Of a DNA stretch of 64,000 nucleotides, positions 47,401 through 56,850 are shown in pieces; the first letter of the stretch is position 1, and each line of letters starts with the position of its first letter. The notes below the pieces were generated by a model. The model was given only the letters and a program-made list of their open reading frames with translations, was not told where the DNA came from and did no database searches. Source of the DNA: Saprospiraceae bacterium (GTDB taxonomy: Bacteria > Bacteroidota > Bacteroidia > Chitinophagales > Saprospiraceae); contig JAGFJA010000060.1 of assembly GCA_024103005.1 (NCBI GenBank), positions 1-64,000 of the forward strand. Direction: 5' to 3'. A program made the translations under genes and the position numbers.

Positions 47401-48270
47401 AATCAGATCGAAATGGGATTCTTCAAGGACAACATCCCGTTCGAGGATGATTTCATTTCTTTCTACTGTGACCACTTCGCCGGTGTCTTCATCAACGAAG
47501 TCTTCAGTCCATTTTCTCAAAACCCTGGCAGCCAATTTTCGACCTATGGCTTTTTGTAAATCTTTCTTTTTAGCCGGAATTTCTTCAGAAAGCCCAAAGA
47601 TTTCAAGAATATCTTTATCAGAGTCAAAACCGATAGCCCGAAGGAGGGTTGTTACAGGGAATTTTTTCTTACGGTCAATATACGCATACATTACGGTATT
47701 AATGTCCGTGGCAAATTCCATCCATGCGCCCTTGAAAGGAATCACTCTGGCTGAATAAATTTTTGTTCCATTCGGGTGAAAAGTCTGACTAAAGAATACA
47801 CCGGGGGAACGATGAAGCTGGGAGACAACAACTCGCTGAGCACCATTAATAACAAAAGTGCCTTTAGGCGTCATGTAAGGGATATTTCCAAGGAATACAT
47901 CCTGAACAATAGTCTGAAAATCAACGTGTTCTTCATCATTACAGGAAAGTCTTAATTTAGCCTTCAAAGGAAGACTATAAGTCAAACCTCGCTGCATACA
48001 CTCATCAATATCGTATCTTGGAGGGTCAATATAATAATCAAGAAATTCAAGAACAAAAATATTCCTGGCATCACTGATAGGGAAATTTTCCTGAAAAACC
48101 CGGTATAAACCTTCATTAATACGATTTTCGGGTGTGGTTTCCAATTGGAAAAATTCTTTAAATGACTTTAGCTGGATTTCGAGTAAATCCGGTTGATAAT
48201 CAGCCAATTTAATTTTTCCGAAATTATGTCTATTTAACTCGCTATTGAGGGAGGCTACGTTTGAATTCAT
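44449..48270 (-). CDS. rpoB: DNA-directed RNA polymerase subunit beta
   Basis: The 1273-residue beta subunit shows the rifampicin-pocket region ([16 protein letters not shown], about 470-485, then [19 protein letters not shown]). It also has '[18 protein letters not shown]' and '[11 protein letters not shown]', and the C-terminal clamp segment '[24 protein letters not shown]'. The residues usually changed in rifampicin resistance (D, H/K, S positions of the cluster) look wild-type: [19 protein letters not shown] has Asp, Lys-Arg-Arg and Ser-Ala-Leu. It lies 231 bp after rplL, with a hairpin in the gap, and 69 bp before rpoC. Confidence 0.98.
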   Translation of the reverse strand: MNSNVASLNSELNRHNFGKIKLADYQPDLLEIQLKSFKEFFQLETTPENRINEGLYRVFQENFPISDARNIFVLEFLDYYIDPPRYDIDECMQRGLTYSLPLKAKLRLSCNDEEHVDFQTIVQDVFLGNIPYMTPKGTFVINGAQRVVVSQLHRSPGVFFSQTFHPNGTKIYSARVIPFKGAWMEFATDINTVMYAYIDRKKKFPVTTLLRAIGFDSDKDILEIFGLSEEIPAKKKDLQKAIGRKLAARVLRKWTEDFVDEDTGEVVTVERNEIILERDVVLEESHFDLILDAGIDTVILQKEDITEDYTIIYNTLQKDTASSEIEAVEYIYRQLRGAEPPDEETARSIIDKLFFSDKRYNLGEVGRYKLNRKLGLTTDPSTMVLTKEDIIMIVKYLVSLMNQKAELDDIDHLSNRRVRTVGEQLFAQFGVGLARMARTIRERMNVRDNEVFTPIDLINARTLSSVINSFFGTSQLSQFLDQTNPLAEITHKRRISALGPGGLSRERAGFEVRDVHYSHYGRLCTIETPEGPNIGLISTLCVHAKINKMGFLETPYRKVHDGKVDLASDVEYLSAEAEDYKKIAQANTPIGKEGDILSERIKARDQGEFPVLEPGEVEYIDVAPNQIVGISASLIPFLENDDANRALMGSNMQRQAVPLIRPSSPIVGTGLEGKVARDSRMLINAEGDGIVDYVDASKIVIRYDRSEEDQLVSFEDNVKTYTLTKFLRTNQGTCINLKPIVKKGMRVVAGTVLCEGYATENGELALGQNLKVAFMPWKGYNFEDAIVLSERVVREDIFSSIHIEHFELDVRDTKLGEEELTPDIPNVSEEATKDLDDNGIIRIGAWVNEGDILIGKITPKGESDPTPEEKLLRAIFGDKAGDVKDASLKCPPSIEGVVIDKQLFARAKKDKIQKVQEKDLLDKLEDEHQVVLNEMKTTLIDKLLVLVKNKVTTGIKSIYGEEMLAKGSKFNKTVLKAIDYSIVDYAQWTDDDATNSLIVRMLHNYSIKVNEELGHYKREKFNISIGDELPAGVLKLAKVYIAKKRKLKVGDKLAGRHGNKGIVSRIVRVEDMPFLEDGTPVDIVLNPLGVPSRMNLGQIFETVLGWAGDKLNIKYATPIFDGANLDEIAQELKKADLPELGQTYLYDGETGDRFHQKATVGVIYMLKLSHMVDDKMHARSTGPYSLITQQPLGGKAQFGGQRFGEMEVWALEAYGASNILRELLTIKSDDIQGRSKAYEAIVKGDNLPEPNIPESFNVLVHELRGLALDVGFD

Positions 48271-48380
48271 TAGACCGATCTATTTTTATGATGTAGATGT
48301 AATCCTGGATTACGTGGGATATTGAAATTAATAATTGCGATTTATTTAACAGCAATTTTATGTCCGGTATAATATAGTCA

Positions 48381-48419
48381 TAGGCTTAGCAGGGTTATAC
48401 ACTAACCTTACTAAGCCTA
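48381..48419 (-). promoter_or_regulatory. Hairpin in the rplL-rpoB gap (possible attenuator or processing site)
   Basis: TAGGCTTAG (48381-48389) and CTAAGCCTA (48411-48419) form a perfect 9-bp stem extended by GGTTA/TAACC across a small internal loop. No T-run follows on the minus strand, so it is not a standard terminator. In other bacteria the same gap carries an attenuator and RNase-processing site that lower rpoBC expression relative to rplL; that role here is inferred from position. Confidence 0.55.
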
Positions 48420-48501
48420 ATCAATATAGAATATTACTTTAATTAGCAACACTACGTTTATACCAAACAGCAAACTATTGCTTTTGGTTTTGAATTAAAT
48501 A

Positions 48502-48882
48502 TTACTTAATCTCCACCTCAGCACCGGCAGCATCCAATGCAGCCTTGATTGAGTCTGCTTCATCCTTAGATACACCATTTTTCAAAGGTGCAGGTGCAGC
48601 ATCGACGATGTCCTTAGCCTCTTTTAAGCCCAAGTTCAACAAAGTCTTAACTTCTTTCACTACAGCAAGTTTGTTAGCTCCTGCAGATTTCAAAATAACA
48701 TCAAATTCAGTTTGCGCTGCTGTTGCTGCAGCTTCGCCACCTCCAGCAACAGGTCCTGCAACTGCAACAGCTGCTGCAGCAGGCTCTATACCATATTCTT
48801 CTTTGAGGATAGCTGCTAATTCGTTAACTTCTTTAACTGTCAGGTTAACCAATTGTTCTGCGAAAGATTTTAAATCCGCCAT
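48502..48882 (-). CDS. rplL: 50S ribosomal protein L7/L12
   Basis: L7/L12 forms the mobile stalk that recruits GTPase translation factors. The 126-residue protein has the N-terminal dimerisation helix ('[21 protein letters not shown]'), an Ala-rich hinge (about 40-60) and the C-terminal domain with '[20 protein letters not shown]' factor-binding surface. The frame is open upstream to 48909, but MADLK at 48882 is the conserved start. It follows rplJ in the usual L10-L12 pair. Confidence 0.97.
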   Translation of the reverse strand: MADLKSFAEQLVNLTVKEVNELAAILKEEYGIEPAAAAVAVAGPVAGGGEAAATAAQTEFDVILKSAGANKLAVVKEVKTLLNLGLKEAKDIVDAAPAPLKNGVSKDEADSIKAALDAAGAEVEIK

Positions 48883-48975
48883 TGTAAATAATTTTTTAAA
48901 TTTAGTCAATAAATATATTATTGCGTAAAGCTTGGAAGCCGTATTGCATTGGGGATAAAATTATCCCGGATTAAA

Positions 48976-49503
48976 TTAATTAGCTCTTTCTTCGAGTGTT
49001 TTAAGCAATCCTGCGATAGTCGAACCGCCTGATTTAAGGGCAGAAACAACATTCTTAGCAGGAGATTGCAACAAGCCGATGATTTCGCCAATAAGTTCTT
49101 CCTTAGATTTCAACTTAGTCAGAACTTCAATCTGATCATCTCCAACATAAACAGAAGAATCAATGTAAGCAGCTTTCAGAATGGGCTTACTATTGGTCTT
49201 TCTGAATTTTTCAATGATTCTTGCAGGGATATTGGCAGTTTCACAAAACAAAACTGCTGTAGGGCCTTCAAGAGCATTGTATAAATCGGAATAGTTCTTA
49301 GATTCATCACCTGCTTCAAGAGCTTTCTTGATCAGTGTATTTTTAACTACCTGCATCTGAACATTTTGCTCAAAGCATAATTTTCTGAAGCTATTCACTT
49401 GCATAACGGTCAGTGAAGAAGCATCAGTTAAGTAGAAAAAGGTAGAGTTTTCGAATCTTTCTTTCAGATCCTCTATCACCTGTGTTTTTTGTGCTTTATT
49501 CAT
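48976..49503 (-). CDS. rplJ: 50S ribosomal protein L10
   Basis: L10 anchors L12 dimers to the ribosome. The 175-residue protein shows the family start 'MNKAQKTQVIEDLKERFE', 'VVKNTLIKKALE' (about 56-67), 'GPTAVLF' and the L12-binding C-terminal helix. Length is normal. It lies between rplA (21 bp upstream) and rplL. In other bacteria L10-L12 represses its own mRNA in the leader; the short gap to rplA leaves little room for such a site here. Confidence 0.97.
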   Translation of the reverse strand: MNKAQKTQVIEDLKERFENSTFFYLTDASSLTVMQVNSFRKLCFEQNVQMQVVKNTLIKKALEAGDESKNYSDLYNALEGPTAVLFCETANIPARIIEKFRKTNSKPILKAAYIDSSVYVGDDQIEVLTKLKSKEELIGEIIGLLQSPAKNVVSALKSGGSTIAGLLKTLEERAN

Positions 49504-49524
49504 ATCTGTCAGTCTTGATAGTTA

Positions 49525-50217
49525 TTATTTAATAGTTCGGGTATCTACTTTAACGCCGGGACTCATAGTAGAAGCAACTGTAATTGACTTCATATATGCT
49601 CCTTTAGCGGAAGAAGGTTTCATTTTATTGAGTGTTTGAAGCAATTCAGTTGTATTATCAGCCAATTGAGCCGGAGTAAAAGAAATCCGGCCTACAGATG
49701 TATGAATAATTCCATACTTATCAACACGGAAAGAAATTTTACCTTTTTTAACTTCTGATACAGCAGCAGCAACATCATTGGTTACTGTACCTGTCTTAGG
49801 GTTGGGCATCAGGCCTCGCGGTCCCAGCACTCTAGCAATCTTACCCATCTTAGCCATAACTCCCGGCATTGCAATTACAACATCCACATCCGTCCAGCCA
49901 CCTGCAACTTTATCAATCAGCTCATCCAATCCGACATATTCAGCTCCGGCTGCTTTAGCTTCCTCTTCTTTCTCCGGAGTGCAAAAAACAGCAACTGTTT
50001 TAGATTTACCTGTACCATGAGGTAAAGAAACGGTTCCTCGAATAGCCTGATCAGCTTTTCTAGGGTCCACACCAAGTTTAACGTGAACATCCACAGATGC
50101 ATCGAACTTAGCGTAGTTTGCTTCTTTTACGGCTGCCATTGCATCTTCGAGCCCATATAATTTATTGGGGTCAATCTTAGCCTGAGAAGCTTTTTGTTTT
50201 TTAGTTAATTTAGACAT
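49525..50217 (-). CDS. rplA: 50S ribosomal protein L1
   Basis: L1 binds 23S rRNA at the E-site stalk and, in other bacteria, represses its own operon. The 230-residue protein starts MSKLTKKQK and has '[20 protein letters not shown]', '[16 protein letters not shown]' and the C-terminal '[13 protein letters not shown]'. A longer frame reaches 50238, but ATG 50217 matches the family start. It follows rplK by 68 bp. Confidence 0.97.
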   Translation of the reverse strand: MSKLTKKQKASQAKIDPNKLYGLEDAMAAVKEANYAKFDASVDVHVKLGVDPRKADQAIRGTVSLPHGTGKSKTVAVFCTPEKEEEAKAAGAEYVGLDELIDKVAGGWTDVDVVIAMPGVMAKMGKIARVLGPRGLMPNPKTGTVTNDVAAAVSEVKKGKISFRVDKYGIIHTSVGRISFTPAQLADNTTELLQTLNKMKPSSAKGAYMKSITVASTMSPGVKVDTRTIK

Positions 50218-50285
50218 CTCAAAATGTTTTAAGGTCACACGTTGAATTCAGATTCAACTCCCTTCTGTTATAAAATAAAATTCAA

Positions 50286-50729
50286 TTAATTATCCCAAGG
50301 CGCTGTACCTTCGACAGTTATACCCAATGAGCGCGCTGTACCGGCCACCATTTTCATGGCGCTTTCGATGGTAAGTGCATTCAGATCGGGCATCTTATCC
50401 TCTGCAATTTGTTTTACCTGATCCCATGTAACTTTACCTACCTTATTACGGTTTGGCTCAGCGGAACCTTTCTTAGCACCGGACAGTTCCATCAATTGCA
50501 CTGAGGCAGGTGCAGTTTTGATAACAAAGTCAAAAGATTTGTCTTTATAAACAGTAATTACTACCGGACAAACCTTGCCCATTTTATCCTGAGTTTCGGC
50601 GTTAAATCTCTTACAAAATTCCATGATATTAACACCTTTAGCACCTAGAGCAGGACCTACCGGTGGTGCCGGATTGGCTTGTCCGCCTTTCACTTGCAGC
50701 TTGATTTTTACTTCAACCTCTTTTGCCAT
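50286..50729 (-). CDS. rplK: 50S ribosomal protein L11
   Basis: L11 forms the GTPase-associated stalk base with 23S rRNA. The 147-residue protein has the N-terminal proline-rich '[24 protein letters not shown]' region (about 21-44) and the rRNA-binding C-terminal domain with '[16 protein letters not shown]' and '[12 protein letters not shown]'. Length is normal. It sits 48 bp after nusG. Confidence 0.98.
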   Translation of the reverse strand: MAKEVEVKIKLQVKGGQANPAPPVGPALGAKGVNIMEFCKRFNAETQDKMGKVCPVVITVYKDKSFDFVIKTAPASVQLMELSGAKKGSAEPNRNKVGKVTWDQVKQIAEDKMPDLNALTIESAMKMVAGTARSLGITVEGTAPWDN

Positions 50730-50777
50730 AATTTTAGATTTGTTTATGTTCTAAGGGTGTGATTGCGACCCTTCAAA

Positions 50778-51347
50778 TTATTTTTTTTCAACCTGGATGA
50801 AATTCAGCTCAACTTCAGCTCCTCTACCAAAAATTTTGACAATAACTTTCAGCTTTTTCTTCTCTTCATTTACCTCTTTGATATCTCCCACGAAATCGTT
50901 GAATGGTCCATCAATGATTCTTATGGTTTCTCCCACAATAAATGGTTCAAGCATTGCTTCGTCCATATCCTGAGATTCGTCAATCTTACCCAAGAGTCGG
51001 TTGGCTTCTGCGTCCTGCATAGGGATTGGCTTCTGACCACCTAAGAAATGAATGACATTCGGGATACTGCTGATAGCCTGAATTATCTCTCCTGATAGCT
51101 TTTTAGATACTGCTTCGACCAGAATATATCCTCCAAGAATATTTCTTTCTCGGATAACTTTCTTACCTTTTTCAATTTTGTAAACTTTTTCAGTAGGTAC
51201 AACAACTTGTGTAACAATTTGCTGCCATCCTGACCTCAGCAATTCTAAATCAATAGCTTCTTTAGCCTTCTTTTCTTTACCGCTAATAACCCTAAGTGAA
51301 TACCACTTTCGGTCATTTGGTACAATTACTTCAGGAGATTCAGACAT
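50778..51347 (-). CDS. nusG: Transcription termination/antitermination protein NusG
   Basis: NusG binds RNA polymerase and links it to Rho or the ribosome. The 189-residue protein has the NGN domain with 'WYSLRVISGKEKKAKEAI' (about 15-32) and 'ILGGYILVEA', and the C-terminal KOW domain with 'VGETIRIIDGPFNDFVGDIKEVN'. Length is normal. Its ATG is 3 bp after the secE stop codon, the usual secE-nusG arrangement. Confidence 0.97.
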   Translation of the reverse strand: MSESPEVIVPNDRKWYSLRVISGKEKKAKEAIDLELLRSGWQQIVTQVVVPTEKVYKIEKGKKVIRERNILGGYILVEAVSKKLSGEIIQAISSIPNVIHFLGGQKPIPMQDAEANRLLGKIDESQDMDEAMLEPFIVGETIRIIDGPFNDFVGDIKEVNEEKKKLKVIVKIFGRGAEVELNFIQVEKK

Positions 51348-51350
51348 TGA

Positions 51351-51542
51351 TTATTTAATTTTATAGATAAAATCAACTACCTGATTTACCACGCCATCCA
51401 TTCCAAAAATTAGCAGGGTAAGAATCAATAAACCTACGATGGTAGCGACAGTGCTTCCCATTAAAGATACGCGATCCGGCCATTCGACCTTGTGCATCAA
51501 TTCGTAATAGGAATCTTTAATATAAGCTGTTATCTTATCCAT
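51351..51542 (-). CDS. secE: Preprotein translocase subunit SecE
   Basis: SecE is a small essential subunit of the SecYEG channel. The 63-residue protein has the family motif 'YYELMHKVEWPDR' (about 12-24) followed by one transmembrane helix (about 33-52). A longer frame runs upstream to 51647, but it crosses the tRNA-Trp gene, so ATG 51542 is the start. It is followed directly by nusG. Confidence 0.95.
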   Translation of the reverse strand: MDKITAYIKDSYYELMHKVEWPDRVSLMGSTVATIVGLLILTLLIFGMDGVVNQVVDFIYKIK

Positions 51543-51555
51543 TTCAATTTGTTTG

Positions 51556-51628
<73 letters not shown>

Positions 51629-51693
51629 AATTAAGCGACACAAGCACCCCTTATTGAAGTGCTCATGTCGTCAAAATTATTTTAAAATTTCAT

Positions 51694-52890
51694 TTAGTCA
51701 AGAACTTCAGTAACCTGACCGGCTCCGACAGTACGACCACCTTCACGGATAGCGAAACGAAGACCTTTCTCCATCGCAATGGTGCTTAACAATGTAACTT
51801 CAAGTGAAATATTTTCACCCGGAGTAACCATCTTAACGCCTTCAGGAAGTTTACAATCACCTGTAACGTCTGTTGTACGGAAGTAAAACTGTGGACGATA
51901 TCCATCAAAGAATGGAGTGTGACGACCACCTTCTTCTTTACTCAATACATACACCTCACACTTGAATTTCTTGTGTGGCTTAACAGAGCCGGGAGCGCAG
52001 ATAACCTGACCTCTCTTGATCATTGTCTTATCGATACCTCTCAACAAAAGACCGGCATTATCTCCAGCCTCTCCTCTGTCAAGGAGTTTTCTAAACATTT
52101 CAACACCGGTAACAGTAGAAGTAAGGGGCTTTTCGCCATCTTTCATCATACCGATAATTTCTACAGGGCTGTTAACTGTGATAACTCCTCTTTCGATACG
52201 TCCTGTAGCAACAGTACCACGACCAGTGATAGTGAATACGTCTTCAACAGGCATCAAGAATGGAAGATCAGTCAAACGAGCAGGTTCAGGAATGTCCTTA
52301 TCCACTGCATCCATCAATTCCTTAATCTTTGCAACATAAACCGGATCTCCTTCCAATGCTTTCAGAGCCGATCCCTGAATAATAGAAGCGTTTGTGCCAT
52401 CAAATTCATATTGATCGAGTAACTCTCTGATTTCCATTTCAACCAGTTCAAGCATTTCTGGATCATCTACGATATCCACTTTATTCATAAATACCACAAT
52501 CTTAGGAACGCCAACCTGACGTGCCAAAAGGATGTGTTCTCTTGTTTGAGGCATTGGTCCGTCAGTTGCAGCAACCACTAAGATTGCTCCGTCCATCTGA
52601 GCAGCACCGGTAACCATGTTCTTAACATAGTCGGCGTGACCCGGACAGTCCACGTGAGCGTAGTGACGATTTGCAGTCTGATACTCTACGTGTGCAGTGT
52701 TGATTGTAATACCTCTTTCTTTTTCTTCCGGAGCAGCATCAATTGAATCATAGCTCTTCTTTTCTGCCAATCCATCAGCAGCTAACACTGAAGTAATAGC
52801 AGCCGTAAGAGTGGTTTTACCGTGATCCACGTGACCTATTGTACCCACGTTAAGGTGTGGCTTGCTCCTGTCAAATGTTTCCTTTGCCAT
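51694..52890 (-). CDS. tuf: Elongation factor Tu
   Basis: EF-Tu delivers aminoacyl-tRNA to the ribosome using GTP. The 398-residue protein has the G1 loop GHVDHGKTT (19-27), the '[12 protein letters not shown]' switch I, '[12 protein letters not shown]', 'NKVDIVDD' and 'GSALKALEG'. Domains 2 and 3 contain '[17 protein letters not shown]' and the C-terminal '[13 protein letters not shown]'. Length is normal. It lies between tRNA-Thr(GGT) and tRNA-Trp, so tRNA processing probably shapes its mRNA ends. Confidence 0.99.
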   Translation of the reverse strand: MAKETFDRSKPHLNVGTIGHVDHGKTTLTAAITSVLAADGLAEKKSYDSIDAAPEEKERGITINTAHVEYQTANRHYAHVDCPGHADYVKNMVTGAAQMDGAILVVAATDGPMPQTREHILLARQVGVPKIVVFMNKVDIVDDPEMLELVEMEIRELLDQYEFDGTNASIIQGSALKALEGDPVYVAKIKELMDAVDKDIPEPARLTDLPFLMPVEDVFTITGRGTVATGRIERGVITVNSPVEIIGMMKDGEKPLTSTVTGVEMFRKLLDRGEAGDNAGLLLRGIDKTMIKRGQVICAPGSVKPHKKFKCEVYVLSKEEGGRHTPFFDGYRPQFYFRTTDVTGDCKLPEGVKMVTPGENISLEVTLLSTIAMEKGLRFAIREGGRTVGAGQVTEVLD

Positions 52891-53033
52891 CTAATGAACT
52901 TTTTTTTTAAAATATTTAAATTATACAATTAAAACCTTCCAATAAAAAAATGCCGAAGCAACATATTGCTTCCTGCCTTTTAATATATATAAAGATGAAA
53001 ATATTCGCATACTTTCAAATTTTCCATACTTAG

Positions 53034-53105
<72 letters not shown>

Positions 53106-53165
53106 GTTTGATCGGATTTCTGTTATTCCTTTGCTCCAATGCAACACAGTCTCTTATCATATTAG

Positions 53166-53238
53166 AGCGGGAGACGAGGCTCGAACCCGCGACCTACAGC
53201 TTGGAAGGCTGTCGCTCTACCAACTGAGCTACTCCCGC
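53166..53238 (-). tRNA. tRNA-Gly (anticodon TCC)
   Basis: Acceptor stem GCGGGAG/CTCCCGC, D-arm TAGCTCAGTTGG, anticodon loop CTTCCAA in an ACAGC/GCTGT stem and T-arm GGTTCGAGCC. CCA is not encoded. Confidence 0.97.
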
Positions 53239-53295
53239 AAATGGTTAATTTTTCTTAGGTGTGACTGAAAGGAACATACTGTATTAAATCTTAAG

Positions 53296-53378
<83 letters not shown>

Positions 53379-53392
53379 TACACAAAAAATAG

Positions 53393-53466
53393 AGCCAGTG
53401 GAGGGATTCGAACCCCCGACCAGCTGATTACAAATCAGCTGCTCTGGCCAACTGAGCTACACTGGC
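53393..53466 (-). tRNA. tRNA-Thr (anticodon TGT)
   Basis: Acceptor stem GCCAGTG/CACTGGC, D-arm TAGCTCAGTTGG, anticodon loop TTTGTAA in a GCTGA/TCAGC stem, and T-loop GGTTCGAATCC. It is the first tRNA of the cluster in transcription order. Confidence 0.97.
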
Positions 53467-53591
53467 ATTAAATTTCATTGAACTTTAATCTGATTGCCTA
53501 AAGGTCAATAAATTCAACTTATTTTGGAGACGCTTAAAGGCGTCAATCGGTCTCTTCAATCACATCTCATGAACTTTTTCATAAGCGAGTG

Positions 53592-53599
53592 CAAAGATA
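53592..53599 (-). promoter_or_regulatory. Possible proximal -7 box for the tRNA-tuf-rpo cluster
   Basis: TATCTTTG on the minus strand fits TAnnTTTG exactly, and transcription would start about 120 nt before tRNA-Thr(TGT). No TTG is present at the -33 distance. Confidence 0.4.
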
Positions 53600-54061
53600 A
53601 GACTTTGTTTTATATTTCATACAGTACCTCTGATTTTTTTTCCGGTTTTTTTTTATTTTTTATTTAAATTAGCATCAAATGGTTATAAAATTATGATTAT
53701 TAACTTGTTATATATTTGAAACACCTAAAAATTTTTTAAATAATAAATCGGCTAACCGTCTAAATATCTGAATTCATTAACTACTTTCCCTATATTTCAA
53801 GATTAAATTTCCTCAGGATTGCTTTTCAAAACCTAATATAATACAGGATTAAATCATGAAGTTTATCAAAATATAAGATAATATCCAGGCAATCACCAAA
53901 AACACCTTCTTATTTATTTTTTTGAAAAATCTTTGGCAGATTTGTATCCGTAATGATTAATATATTCGGCCAATCCCATAATTAAATGATAATAAACAGT
54001 ATATGTCCGCGATATGGAATATCTTCAAATGAGGTGAATAAACTCGGTATAGTTCCGTTTG

Positions 54062-54094
54062 CAAAGTTATCTTATTAGTATTCCAAAATCCAAA
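54062..54094 (-). promoter_or_regulatory. Possible distal promoter facing the tRNA-tuf-rpo cluster
   Basis: On the minus strand TTTG (54094-54091), a 21-nt spacer and TAACTTTG (54069-54062) fit the Bacteroidota consensus at both elements, with a slightly long spacer. A transcript would run about 590 nt without a gene before tRNA-Thr(TGT). Confidence 0.4.
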
Positions 54095-54304
54095 TCTAAA
54101 AGGTTACATATCTTGCAATATATATTTTTTTATAAATTACTGTATAACAAAAATTTAATATAAATTAGGATCAATAATTTAATATCACCGAGCATACAAG
54201 CCAATAATGCTGTAAGACAAAGTGAATTTGGCACTTCGAAATGACCTTGAATTTGAATTTAATAAGTGGAGGTTCTTATCCGGCCAATCCTTTTAACTAA
54301 ATAA

Positions 54305-54607
54305 TCATTTATACTTATTAAATATACTATGATCTGCCCAGAAGGTACCAAATGGAATAATGGAAGCTGCCAGAGCCAATGCCTTAGTCTTCCCTTTCCA
54401 CGCCAAGCGGTCTCCTGCCAACCAAACAACAATCACATATACAATAAATAAAACGCCATGGATGTATCCGGTAAACTGATTTAATTCAGGCTTCTCCCAT
54501 ATATATTTCAGAGGCATGGATACAAAAAGGATGAGCAAAAAAGATATTCCCTCTGCCCATGCAACTATTCGAAGTGGTTTAACTATTGATGTATCAACTT
54601 GCTCCAT
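54305..54607 (-). CDS. DUF3817 domain membrane protein
   Basis: The 100-residue protein has three hydrophobic segments (about 17-33, 45-63 and 74-91). It matches the DUF3817 pattern 'RIVAWAEGISFLLIL...PLKY', 'HGVLFIVYV' and 'SIIPFGTFWADHSIF'. The family is a small integral membrane protein of unknown function. It begins 3 bp after the OsmC stop, so the two are probably co-transcribed. Confidence 0.85.
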   Translation of the reverse strand: MEQVDTSIVKPLRIVAWAEGISFLLILFVSMPLKYIWEKPELNQFTGYIHGVLFIVYVIVVWLAGDRLAWKGKTKALALAASIIPFGTFWADHSIFNKYK

Positions 54608-54610
54608 CCT

Positions 54611-55030
54611 TTATCCTTTCAATTCTGCTTCCAATCTTATGGTAGCGTTTAATGATTTTGAAATAGGACAATTTTCTTTTGCGTCCTCTGCTGCATCAAT
54701 AAAATTCTCTTGTGACATACCCGGCACTGTGACCTTTGCCTTCAACAAGATATCTGAAATTTTTCCTTCTTCAAATGTCACCACTGCATGGGAATTGATG
54801 TGTTCAGCAACAAATCCTCTTTCATTTAATACAAAACTCAACTTCATTGAAAAACAGGCAGCCAGAGCGGCACCTATCAATTCCTCCGGATTAGTCCCGG
54901 GCTGTTCTTCAAACCTCATGCTAAAATTAAAAGGGGTTTCATCCAGCACCTTACTTGTCGTGCTTACAGTTCCTTTTCCATCTTTACCGCTACCCCACCA
55001 TTGTGCTCCTGCTCTTCTTACTATTTTCAT
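54611..55030 (-). CDS. OsmC/Ohr family peroxiredoxin-like protein
   Basis: OsmC/Ohr proteins reduce organic hydroperoxides using two reactive cysteines. Both are present: one in GAALAACFSMKLSF (about 46-59) and one in AKENCPISKSL (about 119-129). The preceding 'GTNPEELIGAALAAC' segment is typical of the OsmC branch. The frame is open upstream to 55069, but MKIVRRAGAQW at 55030 is the family start (139 aa). It is co-directional with DUF3817. The exact subgroup, OsmC rather than Ohr, is inferred from the 'FEEQPGTNPE' spacing. Confidence 0.9.
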   Translation of the reverse strand: MKIVRRAGAQWWGSGKDGKGTVSTTSKVLDETPFNFSMRFEEQPGTNPEELIGAALAACFSMKLSFVLNERGFVAEHINSHAVVTFEEGKISDILLKAKVTVPGMSQENFIDAAEDAKENCPISKSLNATIRLEAELKG

Positions 55031-55157
55031 TATTATGATTTTGCAACAATAAACATCTTTCAATAACATTTGTTCAAATTTATTCGCTCATAAAATCTTA
55101 CAAATTACACAGTAATAAACAACCAAATTTAGTGCTACCATCCGCCTGAATTTCTTT

Positions 55158-55165
55158 TACCTTTG
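55158..55165 (+). promoter_or_regulatory. -7-like box immediately before the M16 peptidase start
   Basis: TACCTTTG fits TAnnTTTG and ends 4 nt before ATG 55170, so a transcript from here would be leaderless. No -33 TTG is seen. Confidence 0.4.
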
Positions 55166-55169
55166 TTCT

Positions 55170-56432
55170 ATGATTAATTATTCCCGGTATGTTTTAAAAA
55201 ATGGATTGACTGTCATTTTACATCAGGATGTTTCTACTCCCCTGGTGGTAGTTAACATATTATATAAGGTAGGTTCAAAAAATGAAAACAAGAGGCACAC
55301 AGGATTAGCCCATCTTTTTGAGCACCTCATGTTTACCGGTACACGATCTGTTCCTGATTTTGACTTACCCGTTCAAAAGGCCGGTGGCGACAATAATGCC
55401 TTTACATCAAATGATATTACCAACTATTACAGTTATGCGACTTCAGCCAACCTGGATACACTCCTTTATCTGGAAGCAGACCGGATGCATCAGTTAAGTT
55501 TGAATCCGGTTGAATTTGATATCCAAAAAAAGGTGGTCATCGAAGAGTTTTATGAAACGACACTTGATGAGCCATACGGTGACATCTGGCATTTACTGGG
55601 CAAGCTGGCATTCAAAAGGCATCCCTACAGATGGCCGGTTATCGGACTCAAACCTGAAGACATTAAAAAAACAAACTTGAAGGATGCGGCAAAATTTTAC
55701 CACGAGCATTACTATCCATCCAATGCCGTACTTGTTGTTTCAGGCAATTTTGATATAAAAAAGGCCAAGATATCCATACTCAAACATTTTGGCGGAATAC
55801 CGGACAGGCCTGTAAATCAAAAAACTTATCCAAAAGAAAGTGCCCAAAGGAAACAACGTAGAATGACTGTCAGTAGAAATGTACAGATTCCTGCCATATT
55901 CATGGCCTTTCATATTCCTTCCCGCACAGATAGCAGATTCTATGCAACGGATATCTTGTCAGATATTTTGGCGAACGGAAGATCTGCCCGACTTCATGAA
56001 ATATTGGTTAAACAAAAACGTCTCTTTTCTTCTATAGATGCATATACCAATGGTAGTAGCGAGGAAGGTTTGCTTGTAATTGATGGAAAACTATCAACCG
56101 GAATAAGTCCTGAAATAGGTGAGAATGCTATCTGGGAAGTGCTGGATGACTTAAAAAACAACCTGATTCCAGAACGGGAACTGACTAAGGTAATCAACAA
56201 ATGTATAACAACCCTTGTTTTTTCTGAATACAGTGCTTCCAATAAGGCGATGAACCTTGCTTATTTTGAAAGCCTGAACAACGTCAATCTCATAAACAAT
56301 GAATTTGAGACATACAAGAATATCAGCCGAAATGATATAAAACGCATGGCCAATAAGATTTTCAGAGCTTCCAACAGCAATATTTTATATTACCTCTCAA
56401 CCGGGAAAAATGTCGAGGATACTATGCATTGA
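55170..56432 (+). CDS. M16 family (insulinase/pitrilysin) zinc metallopeptidase
   Basis: The 420-residue protein has the inverted zinc motif HxxEH as HLFEH (about 48-52), and the third ligand Glu lies about 75 residues later in VVIEEFYETT. It lacks a visible signal peptide, so it is probably cytoplasmic or uses another export route. The family acts on peptides or processes precursor proteins. It contains a single active N-terminal M16 half plus a C-terminal M16 half (about 190-380). The ruvX gene starts inside its 3' end (23-bp overlap), giving an M16-ruvX-def unit. Confidence 0.92.
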   Translation: MINYSRYVLKNGLTVILHQDVSTPLVVVNILYKVGSKNENKRHTGLAHLFEHLMFTGTRSVPDFDLPVQKAGGDNNAFTSNDITNYYSYATSANLDTLLYLEADRMHQLSLNPVEFDIQKKVVIEEFYETTLDEPYGDIWHLLGKLAFKRHPYRWPVIGLKPEDIKKTNLKDAAKFYHEHYYPSNAVLVVSGNFDIKKAKISILKHFGGIPDRPVNQKTYPKESAQRKQRRMTVSRNVQIPAIFMAFHIPSRTDSRFYATDILSDILANGRSARLHEILVKQKRLFSSIDAYTNGSSEEGLLVIDGKLSTGISPEIGENAIWEVLDDLKNNLIPERELTKVINKCITTLVFSEYSASNKAMNLAYFESLNNVNLINNEFETYKNISRNDIKRMANKIFRASNSNILYYLSTGKNVEDTMH

Positions 56433-56820
56433 TTACGGAACCAAACGATGCGGAATAGCTGCAACTGATGTCTTGCAAATCGCAGTGCATCCTGTCGGAA
56501 CCTATGCTACACAGGAGTTATGGACATTTCTGGAGGCTTATTTAAAAAAAGAAGATGTAAACAAGGTTGTCATCGGCCATCCAACTCACACTGACGGAAA
56601 CGCTGTCTCTTTTATGCATCAAATAGTAGGTCTTCAGCGCAAAATCATCCGCAATTATCCTGATTTATCTGTAGTTTTGCACGACGAATCTTTTACTTCA
56701 GTCAAAGCTAAACAAGTTATTTTACAGTTGGGCATACCTCAGCAAAAGCGGCGGGATAAGCGTCTTGTCGATAAAATGGCTGCAGTTTTGATTTTACAAG
56801 ATTATTTGAATCATATTTAA
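56410..56820 (+). CDS. ruvX: RuvX/YqgF family pre-16S rRNA processing or Holliday-junction resolvase-like nuclease
   Basis: The 136-residue RNase H-fold protein starts with the catalytic-type motif 'ILCIDYGTKRCGIAATD' (about 4-20), with Asp 8 as a predicted metal ligand. It continues with the 'VVIGHPTHTDGN' segment (about 54-65) and the C-terminal 'DKRLVDKMAAVLILQDYL' with a second acidic cluster. YqgF proteins process 16S rRNA ends in bacteria, and resolvase activity has been proposed. It overlaps the M16 gene by 23 bp and lies 30 bp before def. Confidence 0.92.
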   Translation: MSRILCIDYGTKRCGIAATDVLQIAVHPVGTYATQELWTFLEAYLKKEDVNKVVIGHPTHTDGNAVSFMHQIVGLQRKIIRNYPDLSVVLHDESFTSVKAKQVILQLGIPQQKRRDKRLVDKMAAVLILQDYLNHI

Positions 56821-56850
56821 TTAAAATTTAAAAATTAGAAAGGAAGACAT

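Larger units (their letters stand above)
53467..54304. other. 838-bp gene-free region upstream of the tRNA-tuf-rpo cluster
   Basis: No credible reading frame lies here. It holds a hairpin GACGC (53529-53533)/GCGTC (53540-53544) and two minus-strand promoter candidates (see 53592 and 54062), both facing the tRNA cluster. The rest is AT-rich and featureless to me. Its length upstream of the most heavily used operon suggests a regulatory role. Confidence 0.5.
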
